This document shows positions 33,141-45,584 of a stretch of DNA of 64,000 nt, piece by piece. Source of the stretch: Corbicula japonica (taxonomy: Eukaryota > Mollusca > Bivalvia > Venerida > Cyrenidae). Below the pieces are notes generated by a model. It saw only the letters and a program-made list of their open reading frames with translations, had not been told where the DNA came from and ran no database searches. The position numbers and the translations under genes are program-made. Numbering within the stretch: the stretch's first letter is position 1; each line of letters starts with the position of its first letter. The stretch is taken from positions 310,001 to 374,000 of the forward strand of contig JAZAYU010000227.1 in the NCBI GenBank assembly GCA_038501625.1, written 5' to 3'.

Positions 33141-34931
33141 TCACTTATTCATGCTCAGCGGAGAGTTTAGTAAGTTAAACAGATCGTGCATGATATTTGC
33201 TGTGTAACTTTTAATAGCTGAACGATGGCCGGCAATATGAATGAGGTTGAGGCGCTGAATGTAACAGTCCGAGTGATGTCGTTGTCGCACTGAAGTCTTT
33301 AACAAGCACATGGTCCTTTGAAGTTGTTTAATAAGGCCTCTGTGTATACAAGGATAATTATCAGGCCAAATCTCTTCTACCGCAGCGAGCTCAATCACAA
33401 TCCTCTTTAGATTTTGATAATACTCTTCCGTTGGCTGAAATAACAATTATAACGTCAATCCTGTGAGTCATTTACTGTATAAATTGAAAGCTACAGAAAA
33501 CATTTCAAACATTATCTAGAACCATAATCAATAATGTTTCTCTAGTTTTATACTTTTTTTCTTCTTGCCTCATGAAAAAAAGCAACAAAGGCAACGTACA
33601 AGGAAGATAAAAGTATTACTTAACTGATAAGGAGACCCTTCAAAGTAAAGAACATCTGGAAAGTTCAAACAGAATGGTATTTCTTTAGTTCATTTATGCG
33701 GTTTCCCGTATGCTGCCCTTTGCACCCGTTTAAACAATTTAATAATATTTTGAGTGCGTTCTGTCAACAAAAAGGATATAAATTTTATTGAACACATTTA
33801 AAAACAATGCCGACCTTTAAAGCCGATTTTTTTTAGTTTAAAGGTGTTCTTACTATTTGGGTAAGCTGTTGAGATCCACCCATGACATCCGATAACTGAG
33901 TTCCATGACGTGTTATCTACAAAAGATCTGATGCAATGATAATTATAAAGGTACACGCCATAGGCCACACGTTTTCAAATGGAAGATTTAGACAATAACA
34001 CCATACGCATTCTTGAGATGTTCCCTCAAGACGGTAAAGAGTAAAACAAATATCAGTAGTATGGATTGTTTAACGTGATTATAACTGTGAATACAAATTA
34101 TTAAACAAAATGAAAAAAATTAACGCATTGCACATGTTAAACTTACTGTCTTGTTAATTGTTACTGTAACAGTGAGATGATAATTATTCCAATATAAATG
34201 ATCATGTTCCTGTTACTTATTATCTTTTGATCAGGGCATCAAATACAGTCATGTATAGTTAGCCAAGTTAGAAGCCGTTTATATTGCTCTTGAATTTGCA
34301 GTAAAATTGTGAAATGTGAACGAACTTTAACCAATAACTCAGTCTGAAAGCAAGGTACAATTTCGCTTGCAGATATTATACTTGTAAAATGTTACGACTT
34401 ACCATACAATGTGCGGATTCGCTGAGGAAAATGATCGAATTGTCTAATGAGTCTTGAAGCAGCTCCTTGCAAACACTGCAATGATGATAGATGTGGTCCC
34501 CTTGTCGTGGAAGTCTTGCCCCCAAAACTACACAAATCAACTCTGGAAAAATTAAAATAGATGTAAAGGACATTTTGAAAGCCATTAAACACGGCAAATA
34601 AAAAAATGCAGCCTTTGCTGTTTGAGCCTGTTCGTGGGCAGTAAAGCTGCTGTTTGTTCTACTCTTTTACTTGAGTTATTTTTCATTTAAAATATTTTTC
34701 TCTCTCTCTTTTAACATATCAGTCGTAATACGTATAAAAGTGGCATGTGCATTTTAAGAATAATTATTTCAAATAACGCAGTCTTTGCAAACTGTCAAAC
34801 TGTAGAAAGGAGCATGGGTTAAACAATGATTGATATAAAATTTTACAAAGACACTTCAATCCGTTATCGAAAATAAGAACCAGAGACATATTTTTACCTG
34901 AACAAATCAACAAAAGTATCATTCTGGACAT
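33141..34931 (-). CDS. Secreted six-cysteine helical protein 2 (four exons)
   Basis: Paralogue of the gene at 27030-30052; unrecognised family. Exons on the minus strand: 34931-34898, 34542-34403, 33916-33854 and 33434-33141, GT-AG joined, phases 1, 0, 0. The product has 176 residues. The signal peptide starts MSRMILLLICS and probably ends at VLGA (residue 20). Mature Cys at 33, 36, 57, 108, 122 and 136 (CX2CX20CX50CX13CX13C) match protein 1. Shared words include KELL/SELL, HCMIT/NCMIT, AAVEEIW/IAVEALW and IKQLQRTMCL/AKQLQKVMCL. No NxS/T site is seen. Introns are short (355, 486 and 419 bases). Sequence divergence from protein 1 is high while the framework is kept, as expected of an old tandem duplicate. 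Its copy-B partner would end at about 64014, just outside the window. Function unknown. Confidence 0.87.
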
Positions 34932-35480
34932 TTTGTTAATATTAACGTATGCTTTAGTTAAGTATATGAATGTGAAGTGAATTATTTTGGAAGTTAACTT
35001 TAAAAGAGTTTTATACTAACATTGAAGGATTTACCAAAACCCTAGGGCTGATGATGAAGAGGGTGAGAGATACAGAAACCCTTTGATCAATTCGTAAACC
35101 TAGCAGACGGATCGTTTTGATTGGATATCGGGTATTGGAATTTCAGTAGTATTGCAGATCTTGTAAAGATCATTTTATGATATACACCTTATCATTCGAA
35201 ACAATACTCCTACAAACAAGATATTATCTTAATTAAAGTTTAATTAAATGGCATATAACTAATGTAAGCGTATATTTGCATTAACTTGTAAAGTTGATTA
35301 AGGTATCGATGTGCCCATATTATTTTCGTGTCTCAGAGTATACCAGATGAAAATTGTTAAAAAGTCATAATTAAATTCTTCCACAAACGGAATGCATCTG
35401 GGCCAAACCATTACACAAACCACCCATTCGCAATAAAACGTTTGATATATCTAGCTATTTTTGTAGATGTCTTAAACAAA
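34932..35480. other. Upstream flank of six-cysteine gene 2
   Basis: AT-rich, no gene seen. No clear TATA box; TTAATATTAA lies just before the ATG of both gene 1 and gene 2 on the minus strand, which may be a shared promoter or 5' UTR remnant. Confidence 0.4.
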
Positions 35481-35975
35481 GTGAAACATGCATATCAGGA
35501 ATTGCCACATTTAGAACTCACAGCCTACCAAAAGCAGCTAAGTAGAAGAGAGCATGGTTTATAAAATGATCAACGAGAACATGACTGGTTACCGCCTTGG
35601 AACGGACATTGGTAACAACAAATATCAAAAGGAGATTTAAACAAGGTTCTAGGGTGCACCAAAATAACACTTGCTCCAGGTTCTCCTATGAACAAAAATG
35701 TACAAAAAGTGAAATATGCATATCAGGAATCGCAACACTCACAAAACACAGACTCCCCGCGTAGCGAAAAAGAAGAGAGAAAAAGGGAGAATGTGATTAT
35801 AAGTTTGACAAATTCAAATCAGACACCACAAACAATTAACAAAAATGAGAACCCTTAGGGTAACCGCCTTGGAACGGTCAGTGGAAAGATAATTTGCCAC
35901 TTGGGGTTTAAACCAGGTGTTGGTGCACCAACCTCGCATGTGCAAGGTTCTCATATCAACAAATACGTACAAGAC
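35481..35975 (+). repeat. Two adjacent copies of the GTGAAATATGCATATCAGG dispersed family
   Basis: GTGAAACATGCATATCAGG at 35481 and GTGAAATATGCATATCAGG at 35709 each start a ~230-260-bp unit running through an AGAAGAGAG block, a GGTTACCGCC/GGTAACCGCC-TTGGAACGG block, a TTTGCCACTTGGGGTTTAAAC block and a GCACCAACCTCGC block. The first copy is more decayed. Confidence 0.75.
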
Positions 35976-36718
35976 AGGTGTCTTGTAAATATGCTCCATG
36001 TTCATCACAAGCGATAAAAATTTCATTTTCTCTTGCAAACGTTTTGGTGTGCTTGTCTCTTATTAAGTTTTGATGTGACATACAGGACGCTTGAACATTA
36101 TTTGATTTAAGCTTCTTTAAAACGTCACCTGAATTTAAAATAGACAAAAATAGATTTTGCCAGAAGTTTCAAAACCTTTTGCTATACTCTATTACATGTT
36201 CTTTTTTGGCTATAAGACAAGAGGTGAACAGTACGGATAATTAAGTAGTTGTGCAAGAACTAGAGTTCGCGATAAATTTTGTTTGTAAGACGGTGGCAGG
36301 GGTTTAAGAGTTTATGAAGGATCATGGGGAAATCTTTTCTTAAAAGAACCTAGAAGCTCGAGTTGTTTCTTTTATCCCTGTCATCGTGTTCTTGCTGATT
36401 TTAATCCAGAAGCACTGGTCCCGGTAAAATCATTGAGTACCCGCCCTTTGGCTTTGCAATGTTATTAGCTTCTTATGTTTTATATGTTTGTGTGCTGTTG
36501 CATTCAACATTGTTGAGCCGATAAGTGGGTTGGAGTTTTTTCACCAGGACAACTTGTACTTGTTTTGTGATGTGAGAACCAATTGGGACAAGTGTTTCTA
36601 GTTGGTTGTATTTATAACAAACGATGGGTGTTTCAGTATTCTTGAAAAAATTAGGTACAGCCGATTGAACAGTTTTATCTTTAAATATACTAAGTCAATG
36701 TTTGGTCTGAGTAAAAAG

Positions 36719-36945
36719 GTGAAATATGCATATCAGGAATAGCCACATTCAGGAAAAACAGCCTCCCCACACAGTCAAAAAGAAGAGAGAGGGAGAAAGT
36801 TTGGATAATAAAATGATTATTTTCAAAAATGACACCACACACAAATAACAAAAATGAGAATCCGAGGGGTTACCGCCTTGGAACGGTCAGTGGCAAATCA
36901 AATTGCCACTCGGGGTTTAACAAAAATGAGAACCGATGGGTTACC
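36719..36945 (+). repeat. Further copy of the GTGAAATATGCATATCAGG dispersed family
   Basis: Starts GTGAAATATGCATATCAGG, includes CCTCCCCACACAGTCAA, TTACCGCCTTGGAACGGTCA and CAAATTGCCACTCGGGGTTT. After the last block an AACAAAAATGAGAACCGATGGG segment repeats, so the 3' part is partly duplicated. Confidence 0.75.
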
Positions 36946-37584
36946 GCCTTGCATCTTCGTAAAATAGATGAGTTATTAGAACAGTTTCTTCAGCTCCCTT
37001 ACCCACTTTCTGTAAACTTGATATAGAAAGAGAGGCCAAACGTGAAAGCCTAGCGTGTCTACCAGAAGGATTTAAAATATTTTGAAGGTTATAAATAGAA
37101 CAAAGAACACGTGATTTTCCTTTAATGTTATCATTAGTCCTTATCCCCTGCATCCTCGATTTTCGTTTTCGTATTTCAAGCATACTGAGATGTCAAAATC
37201 AGGATTTTTGAAACGTTGCCGTGTGGATAAATAATATCATTAAAACCAATTGGGTAGGGTCTTGAGAAATACACTTAAGTTCCGAAATAAGCCTACCTAT
37301 AATTTTAAATGCTCTTGATGCACTGTTATCGAATGTAAGCTTTTCTACACACAAACTACAATCGTAGAAGGTTAATACCAGTGTCAAGCAAACGGGCGTG
37401 TACTTAATGATCTTACCGAGATCAGAGCCTCTGAGTCAAATCATCAAGAACACGACGACAACGATAAAAGAAGATCGAGCGTACATGTATACTTATTTTA
37501 TTTTTCCGTATAAACCCTATTAAACCTGTACAACCCTGCCAACGTCGTTCAACAAAAGAAATAACAGAAGAATAGCTGTTAATT
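36946..37584. other. Non-coding or unrecognised stretch
   Basis: Two adjacent minus-strand frames (37199-37387 and 36941-37183) have ordinary composition, but I cannot assign a domain, splice sites or a start. They could be decayed coding exons. Confidence 0.3.
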
Positions 37585-38415
37585 GGTTTAAATTTTGAGT
37601 TGCGCCTCCCTGGGCTAGTCGGCGTGGACAGTAATATGCATTTCCATTACTGTCAATGAACAGACTCAATCAAAGCGAGCCTACAATATTTTCACATTTG
37701 TCGTGTTCGATGGCTTTCAAATTTCTCTTTTCATATTTTTCAATATCACTGTAGAGTTCTTTGTGCCGTTTGTTTCAATATCACAGTAGCGTTGTAGCGG
37801 CTGTAAAAAGTCTCCACGTACATTCAATCAGTGCTGTTATCTATTACGTCATTTGATGGTCGTTGAGCACGACACTTCTAATGTACTTTGTTTATAGTTG
37901 TTCTAAAATTACTTTTGTTTTAATATTTCGTCCAGTTTTGAGATGGGTGGTTTCAATTTCCCAGCCAATATTGATTCGGATATTGTTAAATCACCCTAAG
38001 GATATACGTCCTGCTTTTTATATTTTGCCTTTGGCGTTGTCTGTGATGTGCAGAATTTATATTCTAAGATCCTCTGTCTATTCTGTTTAGTTCCGCCCAT
38101 TGTTTTCTCGTTTAGGGCAAACACATTCTTTTACCTGGGGACCATTCGCCGCTGAACATGGATTGGTATTAATCTGAAAATACCGCATTGAAGGTTCCAT
38201 GTTCACCGCCATGTGCACAATATCGTTTGGGATGGTCAAAATTGTACTGCTTATTGGGTTAAATATTGAGTTGCGCTATCCGGGGCTAGGCGGCGTGGGC
38301 AATAATATGCCTTTCCCTTACTGTCAATGAACAGGCTCAATCAAACCGATCCTCTAATACTTTCATATTTTTCGTGTTCGATGGCTTTCAAAGTTCCCTT
38401 TCCATCTATCTCAGG
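37585..38415 (+). repeat. Separate locus of the ~650-bp repeat family (more than one unit)
   Basis: GAGTTGCGCCTCCCTGGGCTAG near 37600 and GAGTTGCGCTATCCGGGGCTAG near 38268 give a period of about 668. Between them lie the same blocks as at 5553-8060, with more divergence. The tandem arrangement therefore exists at more than one place. Confidence 0.85.
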
Positions 38416-41003
38416 GTATAAGACCATTGATCCGGATTTTACTGCTTAGAGTCCTAGGAGCAGAAAAATTCTTCCATGATATATATTTTAAGGAAGCTTT
38501 AAAACTTTAAAATAAAACGTTCAAACGTAAAAAAAAACAATAGAAAAACGCACATCGTAGCTATGTTTTGTTTGGGTACGGTTGCTGTAAAAGTTTTCCC
38601 CGTATATTCAATTAGTTCATTTGATAATTTCATCTGTATCCATGATATCTTCAAACATGTTTAAGGCAATACAGATATTATTTTAATTTCATCGTTCTTT
38701 TTGTTTTCAATTGTAGACCCTCCCCCGGGTCAAATACTAAGTTTGGTATTCATACATTATCTCGTTTAAATTCATTGGTTGTTTATCTTTTGAAATGTTT
38801 CGGCCGAGCATTTCAAAGGTTGTTGTGCTTCAAAACATTAAAAAAGCAACAATTGTTAGTAACACGGGGAATGTTTTAGAGGAAATATATAAAATTTAAA
38901 ATTATGAAAATCTTGTACTTTTTTCTTTCAAAGGAACATACATAAAATTGCACATCATTTATAAAGTAAAAGTGCAGTGTACAAAAACAAAACATTAGAG
39001 TTACGGTCCATGCACACTGCACTTTCACCCAATAAGATATATTTACACCACCAGTTCGAAGTCGATACGACTGAACCTTGGAAGTAACTACACTTAACCG
39101 GTGTTCTAAGTACTCCGATCATATTGTTAAATTTCTCACTATGGATTAGGGATATACCATTCTCTTCAAACTTTGAAACATAATTAGATACTACTGTAAA
39201 TACATTTTCACTTCTTTTTTTATGAAATATTCATTGAATTCACTTCATGTGTTTTAAAGCCATTGACATTAAGTCCAGGTAGGGGTTAAACAAAAACCAC
39301 AGCCTCGCCGGTAGCAGGTTTATTCTCCGTTAAAGAAAATTCATGTTTCTTTTTTAAATAAGGATAGTTAAGTAAATTTGATCAATTTTATGCAATTCTA
39401 GTATAATGCGATTGCTTAGCTAATACACAGAAAACTTTCATCGTTTACTGTTGTTCAGCAGTTTAAAATTATATTTAACATTTATTTAAATCGTATATTT
39501 ATCTGGTACAACAGTAAAAAGTAAGTTAAATATAAAAGTTAAAATGTTTGTGACTTGGACCGAATATTCAAGTTTACTCTAAATACATGTATTGTCTGAC
39601 TGCAATTTGACATTGAGACTTATCTTAGAGCAAATATATGGTAATTTTTTTTGGTATTTAAATATGTTATTTTAAATAAAGACCGTTGAAGTTATCAAAA
39701 ATAACCGCCGCAAAATGAATCGCTGTTTATACAAAGGAAAGGAATTAATATAAATAGTAGCAAATGTGTCCAATATGGCACAAGTTTATGTAAATGCAAA
39801 CCGCCCTTGTCGGTTTTTATATAATGATATTTTTGAATTATTCTCACTTGTTTATTGGTCTGCATAATATAACTGGAAGTTATGCGTTGTTTATGTGGCA
39901 ATCATTTGAACTGCCTTGATCGGGATGGGTTGTCATCGTCACTAGAAATCTGATTTGTTACAAATATGCGAGAAATATGCATCGGTCGTGTTGCCTGCTG
40001 TTTTTAATCTCTGTCAAAGTTCTACTTTATTTAGTTTTGCCTAATGATTTTTGATACAACTCACCGATTTATTTATCTGGCGGTCATACTGAACTGTTCA
40101 TTGAAGGGATTTAGTCTGTAAATACCATTTTGAAAGTTCCAAGAATGAAAAATCATGCTATAAATAGAATATAGTTTTATTCTAGTAAACTGTTTTATCA
40201 CAAACATCTCATGCATGATTTGGCAGTTATCTTTCTTAATTTCTACAAAACGAAACAACAACGGTCAAAGTTCAGGGTGAAGATGTATTACAGTTGTAAA
40301 ACTGCCAACAACCATTCAGTAGAAAAGCTCTTGAGATTAGTAAGTTCATTTCGGAAAACAAAGCAATTTATGAGCTAATGAAAGTTTCGGGTTAAAGGTC
40401 ATTAGACAAATTGTAGTGCTTTGGTTGTCCGTATAACAAGTTTGAACAAGACATGATAAGTATGATGATTACTTGTTTCGTCGTTCATTCATGTAAATAA
40501 ATATTGCAGACTGGGTTTGATTCAGCCTGCCAAGGACAGTAATGGAAATGCCTACATGTAATACTGCTCATTATGGTTAATATGTACGTTTGCATACACT
40601 TACCAATACTTTCTTAATTTGAACTTTATCATTCGCCATACAAGTGCTTGCACTCAACTTCACACCCCTTCAAAATAATGTAAAAACTAAGTTCGAAGTG
40701 GATACTTCCGAAGTTCAATCAAAAGTAAAAAATGATATTAAGTTAAATTGTTTGTTTCGATTAATTAGTGTAAATAATTCCAAGTACTCGTGTGATAGTA
40801 TCATATAATTATAGGAGGGCTTCAACAGGTCATCGATGCATATTCGGAACGAATTTTTGAAAGCGTAACAGTTTGCCCTCGCTTTGTAATTACTACAAAT
40901 TACTATGAGTAATCGTTGTAAATCGTAAAACTATTTTACTATTTTTTGCTTTTAAATAGGTTGCTTACGTCCGTTGACAAACTCTATTGATTAAATAATC
41001 AAT
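38416..41003. other. Unmatched stretch before copy B
   Basis: AT-rich, no gene recognised. Holds a short inverted pair AGTGCAGTGT/ACACTGCACT near 38972-39023, a TAATGCGATTGCTTAGC word near 39404 resembling 49868, and a fragment of the ~650-bp family (GCAGACTGGGTTTGATTCAGCCTGC) near 40506. It ends in a near-palindrome ATTGATTAAATAATCAAT (40986-41003) exactly before copy B. Confidence 0.5.
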
Positions 41004-42099
41004 AGTTTAAAGGTCAAAATCACGATGATTTTCAATAATGAAATTGTTTCCTATTAATGACTACACGATGGAATAACCTACAGTAACCTAAGTTTCAATA
41101 ATGTTATGCAGAAGACTGTTTTTAATTTCGAGGTCAATATAACAGTGATCAACATTTAATTAAAAATTGTTTTCGATCAGTATCCCTACAACGGTTCGTC
41201 ATCCGGTAGTAAACTTGGTAAATTGCCAGAGGTCATTGGAAGAGTTCGAAGTCGGTGTCAACAGTTCTGATTGTAAGCAACTGAAAAACAGCTTCCTCCA
41301 CACTTTAATGATAAGTGGTGCAATGGGTTGGAGTAAAGGAAGGAAAGGAAGAAATGAACGAATTCAAAGATTCAATGTACGATATAATCATGGTTATAAT
41401 TCTTTACAACGTAACTAAAATAACTAATTGGTATATCGTGAAGTACGACGTAAAACAACAACAACAACAACAACAACAACACACATTTCGTGCAAACAAT
41501 TATCACATTTAAACAATTTGTTGTTGTTTATATATTTTTTAATTTTATGTATGATTATGGACTATTTGCTGGATGTACCTGACAACTGCTATTTGTAGTC
41601 ATATATTATTTAAAGATTCTGAGCATGTATCTTGTAAGCAATCGTTGCATATTTGTTCAGATACAATCAGTTCAGAGAGGTTTACAAGTCCGCATGACTG
41701 ACTTTTGTGGTAGCGAACATTACCAAATATACACCCAATTAGCTCGGCAGCACTATCTTTCAAACTCACATGAATTTAACTGTCTGTTGAGTAGCGTCTT
41801 GATCTACTCAATTTTTGCCATCGTGTTTCGGGGAAATACGGGATTTAAAGAGCTTTCGTTTACGTTGATGGTTAGAAAATTAGTTGTAAAAGAATTATAG
41901 AAATTCCATTTGCAATTCCCTCTTCAATGGAACACGGATTTCAACTTAAATATTATTGCATTTAGAAGAGCTCAAATTTCACCTAGGTACAAAACAATAG
42001 TAGAACACTAAAACATGATGTTAAGCGGATTTGCTTTTTATGTTCTATGTTCCTTTTAAAACAAAACAAGCAATTTCCAGCAATTTTTTTAGCTGCTTG

Positions 42100-43118
42100 A
42101 CCTTCAATCAGTGCTGTTATCAATTACGTCCTTTGAAGCTCGTTGAGCACGATACTTAGGCCAGAGTTAAAACAATTATTAGATTCTCATCCGGATTTTG
42201 GGAAAAAAGGGGCAGGTGGACACTTTTTAATTTTTTTTTTATTAACGAAATACCTGGGAACAGAAGTAAAAACTAACTTAAAATTTTGAGAAAATGGCAA
42301 AGTTCTATAGTTACCAAAACCTTTGTAGTAGAATATTCGTCCATCTTTTCAATTTCTTCCAAAAAAATCATGATAACAACCTAACATTTTTGTTAACTGT
42401 TAGTGGTGTCTCTTTTGAAACTGATCATTTTATTAACCATGCTCTCTCCCTCTCTTCTTCTTGACTGTGTGGGGAGGTTGTTTTTTCTGAATGTGGCGAT
42501 TCCTGATATGCATATTTCACCTTGAAAGTTGAAAAGTCTTTAAGAGTGACTGTAAGCTTTGAAATGATGAATATTTTATTTTATTATTGTCAGCCATGCT
42601 TTTTCTCCATGTCAAAAATGGTCTAAAATCTGTTCTGTCCTGAACAGAATATGTTTCGATTTTTTTACCAATAATTTTTTTTTTTTTTTGGGGGGGGGGG
42701 GGGCGGATGGTTTTGGACTGGGGCGGGCGGGGATGAGAATCTAAAATATTTTTTTCTATTGCCTTATGTACTTTGCTAATAGTACTTCTAAAATTACCTT
42801 TGTTTTAATATTACGGCCAGTTTTGAGATGGGTGGTTTCAATTTCCCAGCCTATATTGATTCGGATATTGTTCAATCACCCACAAGGATATACTTCCTGC
42901 TTTTTAAAATTTGCCTTTGGCGTTGTCTGTGATTTGCAGGATTTATATTCTAAGATCCCCTGTCAAAATTCTAGTCTTCTACCCATTCTTTTATCTGGGG
43001 ACCATAAGCCGCTGAACATGGATTGGTATTAATCTGAAAATACCGCTTTGAAGGTTCCATGTCCACCGCCATATGCACACCATCGTTTGGGATGGTCAAA
43101 ATTGTACTGTTTATTGTA
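42100..43118 (+). repeat. ~650-bp repeat family in copy B, about one unit
   Basis: Corresponds to the first unit of the copy-A array, with the same internal insertion (42179-42744). It lacks units 2 and 3: after TACTGTTTATTG (about 43115) the sequence jumps to the position matching about 8306 in A. It also lacks ~40 bases near 42975. Confidence 0.85.
42179..42744. mobile_element. Copy-B version of the 14-bp inverted-end insertion
   Basis: TTAGATTCTCATCC (42179-42192) and its complement (42731-42744) bound the same interior as 5633-6196, with longer T and G runs. The reverse-strand short repeat lies inside near 42380-42525. Confidence 0.65.
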
Positions 43119-45584
43119 CTGGTCATTTTTTCAAATGGTCATGCTGGTAGCGTCAAGTAAAACATCTGTGCTATCAAAACATTCCTAATTGACACAAGTG
43201 ACAAGTGCATATTGGGATACTTGTTTGACATTTTGCAATTTCATTACCATTTCAAAGCGTTAATTGCGTCACCTGTGGTGACTAAATGTGTAGCAAGTTG
43301 TCTTTTATCGGCACCTTTCCAATTCGTTAACATCTAATATCAAGCAAATCTTGAACAAAAAATGGATTTTACTTGAAACTTTATTTTTTTATCCGAGTAC
43401 TCGAGTAGTAGATTTTGTACTCGATACTCAGACGATCGAGCGAGTACTCGGTTACTCGATTACTCGTTGCCATCCATAGTTTAAATAAAATTTACATTTT
43501 TGTGCAAAAAAATCATTAACGAAACAAAAACTAAAACAATTAACGAAAATGAAATTTTTTGAAGATACCTTCAAGTTGTTGGAGTGTTGTTCAGTGTCAA
43601 AAACAATATTTGCCAGTTTGGTGTCTCACAGTTGCCATGCCAGGTTTCATTAAACAAACATGTACACTTTTGTGAAACCCACTATTTTACACGACTATAC
43701 GAGCATGCAATTGTATTATACAAACTAATAAAATGAAAAAAAGTAATTCATATGTCTCAGCAAAGAACAATATGTCGATTCTAAATAACTTGTGTGAGAG
43801 CAGAGAAGACAGAAATATATGCGAAACATATTATAAAATAATTTCCCAAGCGGGGCATCGAACCCCAGCCGCCGTGGTGAAAACGCAGAATCCAAACCAT
43901 TACATAAAAACGATATTACAAAATTTATTTATAAATACAGCAGACAGACGGACGGACATTTTATAATATCATAAAGAATAATTGTTAAAGGTTTATTAGG
44001 ATGAAAATACATCTGAGTCTATATATGCCAAACGGACATCGTTTGGCTGACAGAAATACTGGAAATGTTTACGATTGTACACAGAATAAACAATTTGGCA
44101 TTCATGTTCAGGCGACATTTATTGAAAAAGTGCATGCGGATATTTAACTGAATATACTAAATTGTTCAGTTATTTGCTAAGGATTAGTGAGGTTTTGTGA
44201 AATGAACGGTCGATAGTTATTTTTGCAAAAAAAATTTGTATGGAAAAAATAATTTAAATACAGGCTTTCTTTTCACTTTACTGTCAGTGCCCCTTTTTAC
44301 CAATATGCATACGCACAAAAACATGTTAAACGTTTCCAATACATCATTGCAGTCAAATACACTTCGCTATTGTACTGTTTGTGCGATTAATATGTCATAA
44401 GTACTTTTTTATTAAATGCAGCTAAATACCGTGGGTTTTACTTTAAATTAGCTTGTATTTTCTATTTCCCCGAGGGCAACACAGCTTCCTGTTGTGGTAA
44501 AAATCCTATCCATTAAAGGAATCTAACGATCGCATTGATTCTAAAGAAACAACAAAAGTTTCCCAAAGGACTTTTGCTCCGATGTGATATCTCACTATTT
44601 TCCTCTTTCATTACAAAATTCCTTTACTTAATTTGCACATTAGTGTCATTTTACGCATTGATTATGTAATTTGATATCTTAGCATATTAGGGCTTTCAGA
44701 ATGTGTCAAGATACATAACAACTCACTACCCAATTTTTTAAGGATCATTAGTTGTTCCGATGCTAACGACAGGCTATTCAACTGCGTTCTGCATCTTTTA
44801 CGATGGGGAAGGGGGTGAATGGTTTTATTAAGTTTGAAATGAAATTATTTCGCTCAGGCAGGTTAATTTCGTTTCTGCAGCTGTAATCTTGCCAATTTAA
44901 CTCACATTTGCTAGTGTTTTTTTTTGTACGCAGTATGGTCGAGTGGTTTCATATGCATTTTGTGCAATGTACATGCTTGTTCTCAAAACCTGGCGCGGCA
45001 TGTTGGAGGTTGATGAACTTTAGAATCTTATTTGAATCTGTTAATATCAATAGCCAACGTGTTTTGTCATGTTGTTGTTTTCATTTAAAGATCGTATTAT
45101 TAATGTGGGTTTTAGGCTGGGCCTTTTCCTGATTTGCTTATTTAGCGGTTTTCTCAAACTAAGACTGGATGCGTTAAATGACCATTTGTGAATTATAACT
45201 AAGTAATCATTTCGAACAATCATGTTAATGCCTGTACGGGAGTTTGAATATAAATAAACTATTCAGATCATTTTCTGAATTGGTCTCCGAGTATAGCCAT
45301 TTATTTTATGCTTTCCAGTGAATTATAGAAATTTCTCGGTGAATTAAAAGTGGTATTTCACTGTTTTCAAACAGTGGAATATCATTTTTATTTTCACTGG
45401 TTTTTCACGTTGGTACCCAAACGTACATAAAATTTTGAATGAGAACGTTTAGAAAACGGGTTCAAGTTTGGTATATGACGTTATGACGTAACGTTATAAA
45501 CAACAGTTTTTGGCGCCATTTAGTGCAAGTTTTCTGCCAAATTCACGCAAATTGTAAACTAAAAGCATACAATAAAAAGAAAAT
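43119..45584. other. Non-coding stretch of copy B
   Basis: Matches about 8306-10749. Contains the ACTCG tract (about 43393-43468) and the tRNA-like sequence. No gene supported. Confidence 0.5.
43843..43914 (-). pseudogene. tRNA-Glu-like pseudogene, copy B
   Basis: Same sequence as 9022-9093 except a change in the T-loop region (GGGGTTCGATGCCCCG on the minus strand), which moves it further from a working tRNA. Confidence 0.5.

Noticed and set aside
27030..34931. Six-cysteine proteins as saposin-like proteins
   Set aside because: The leading CX2C fits, but the remaining spacing (X20, X49-50, X13, X13) does not match the saposin pattern.
27030..34931. Six-cysteine proteins as IL-17 family members
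   Set aside because: No cystine-knot spacing and no beta-rich pattern; the chains look helical.
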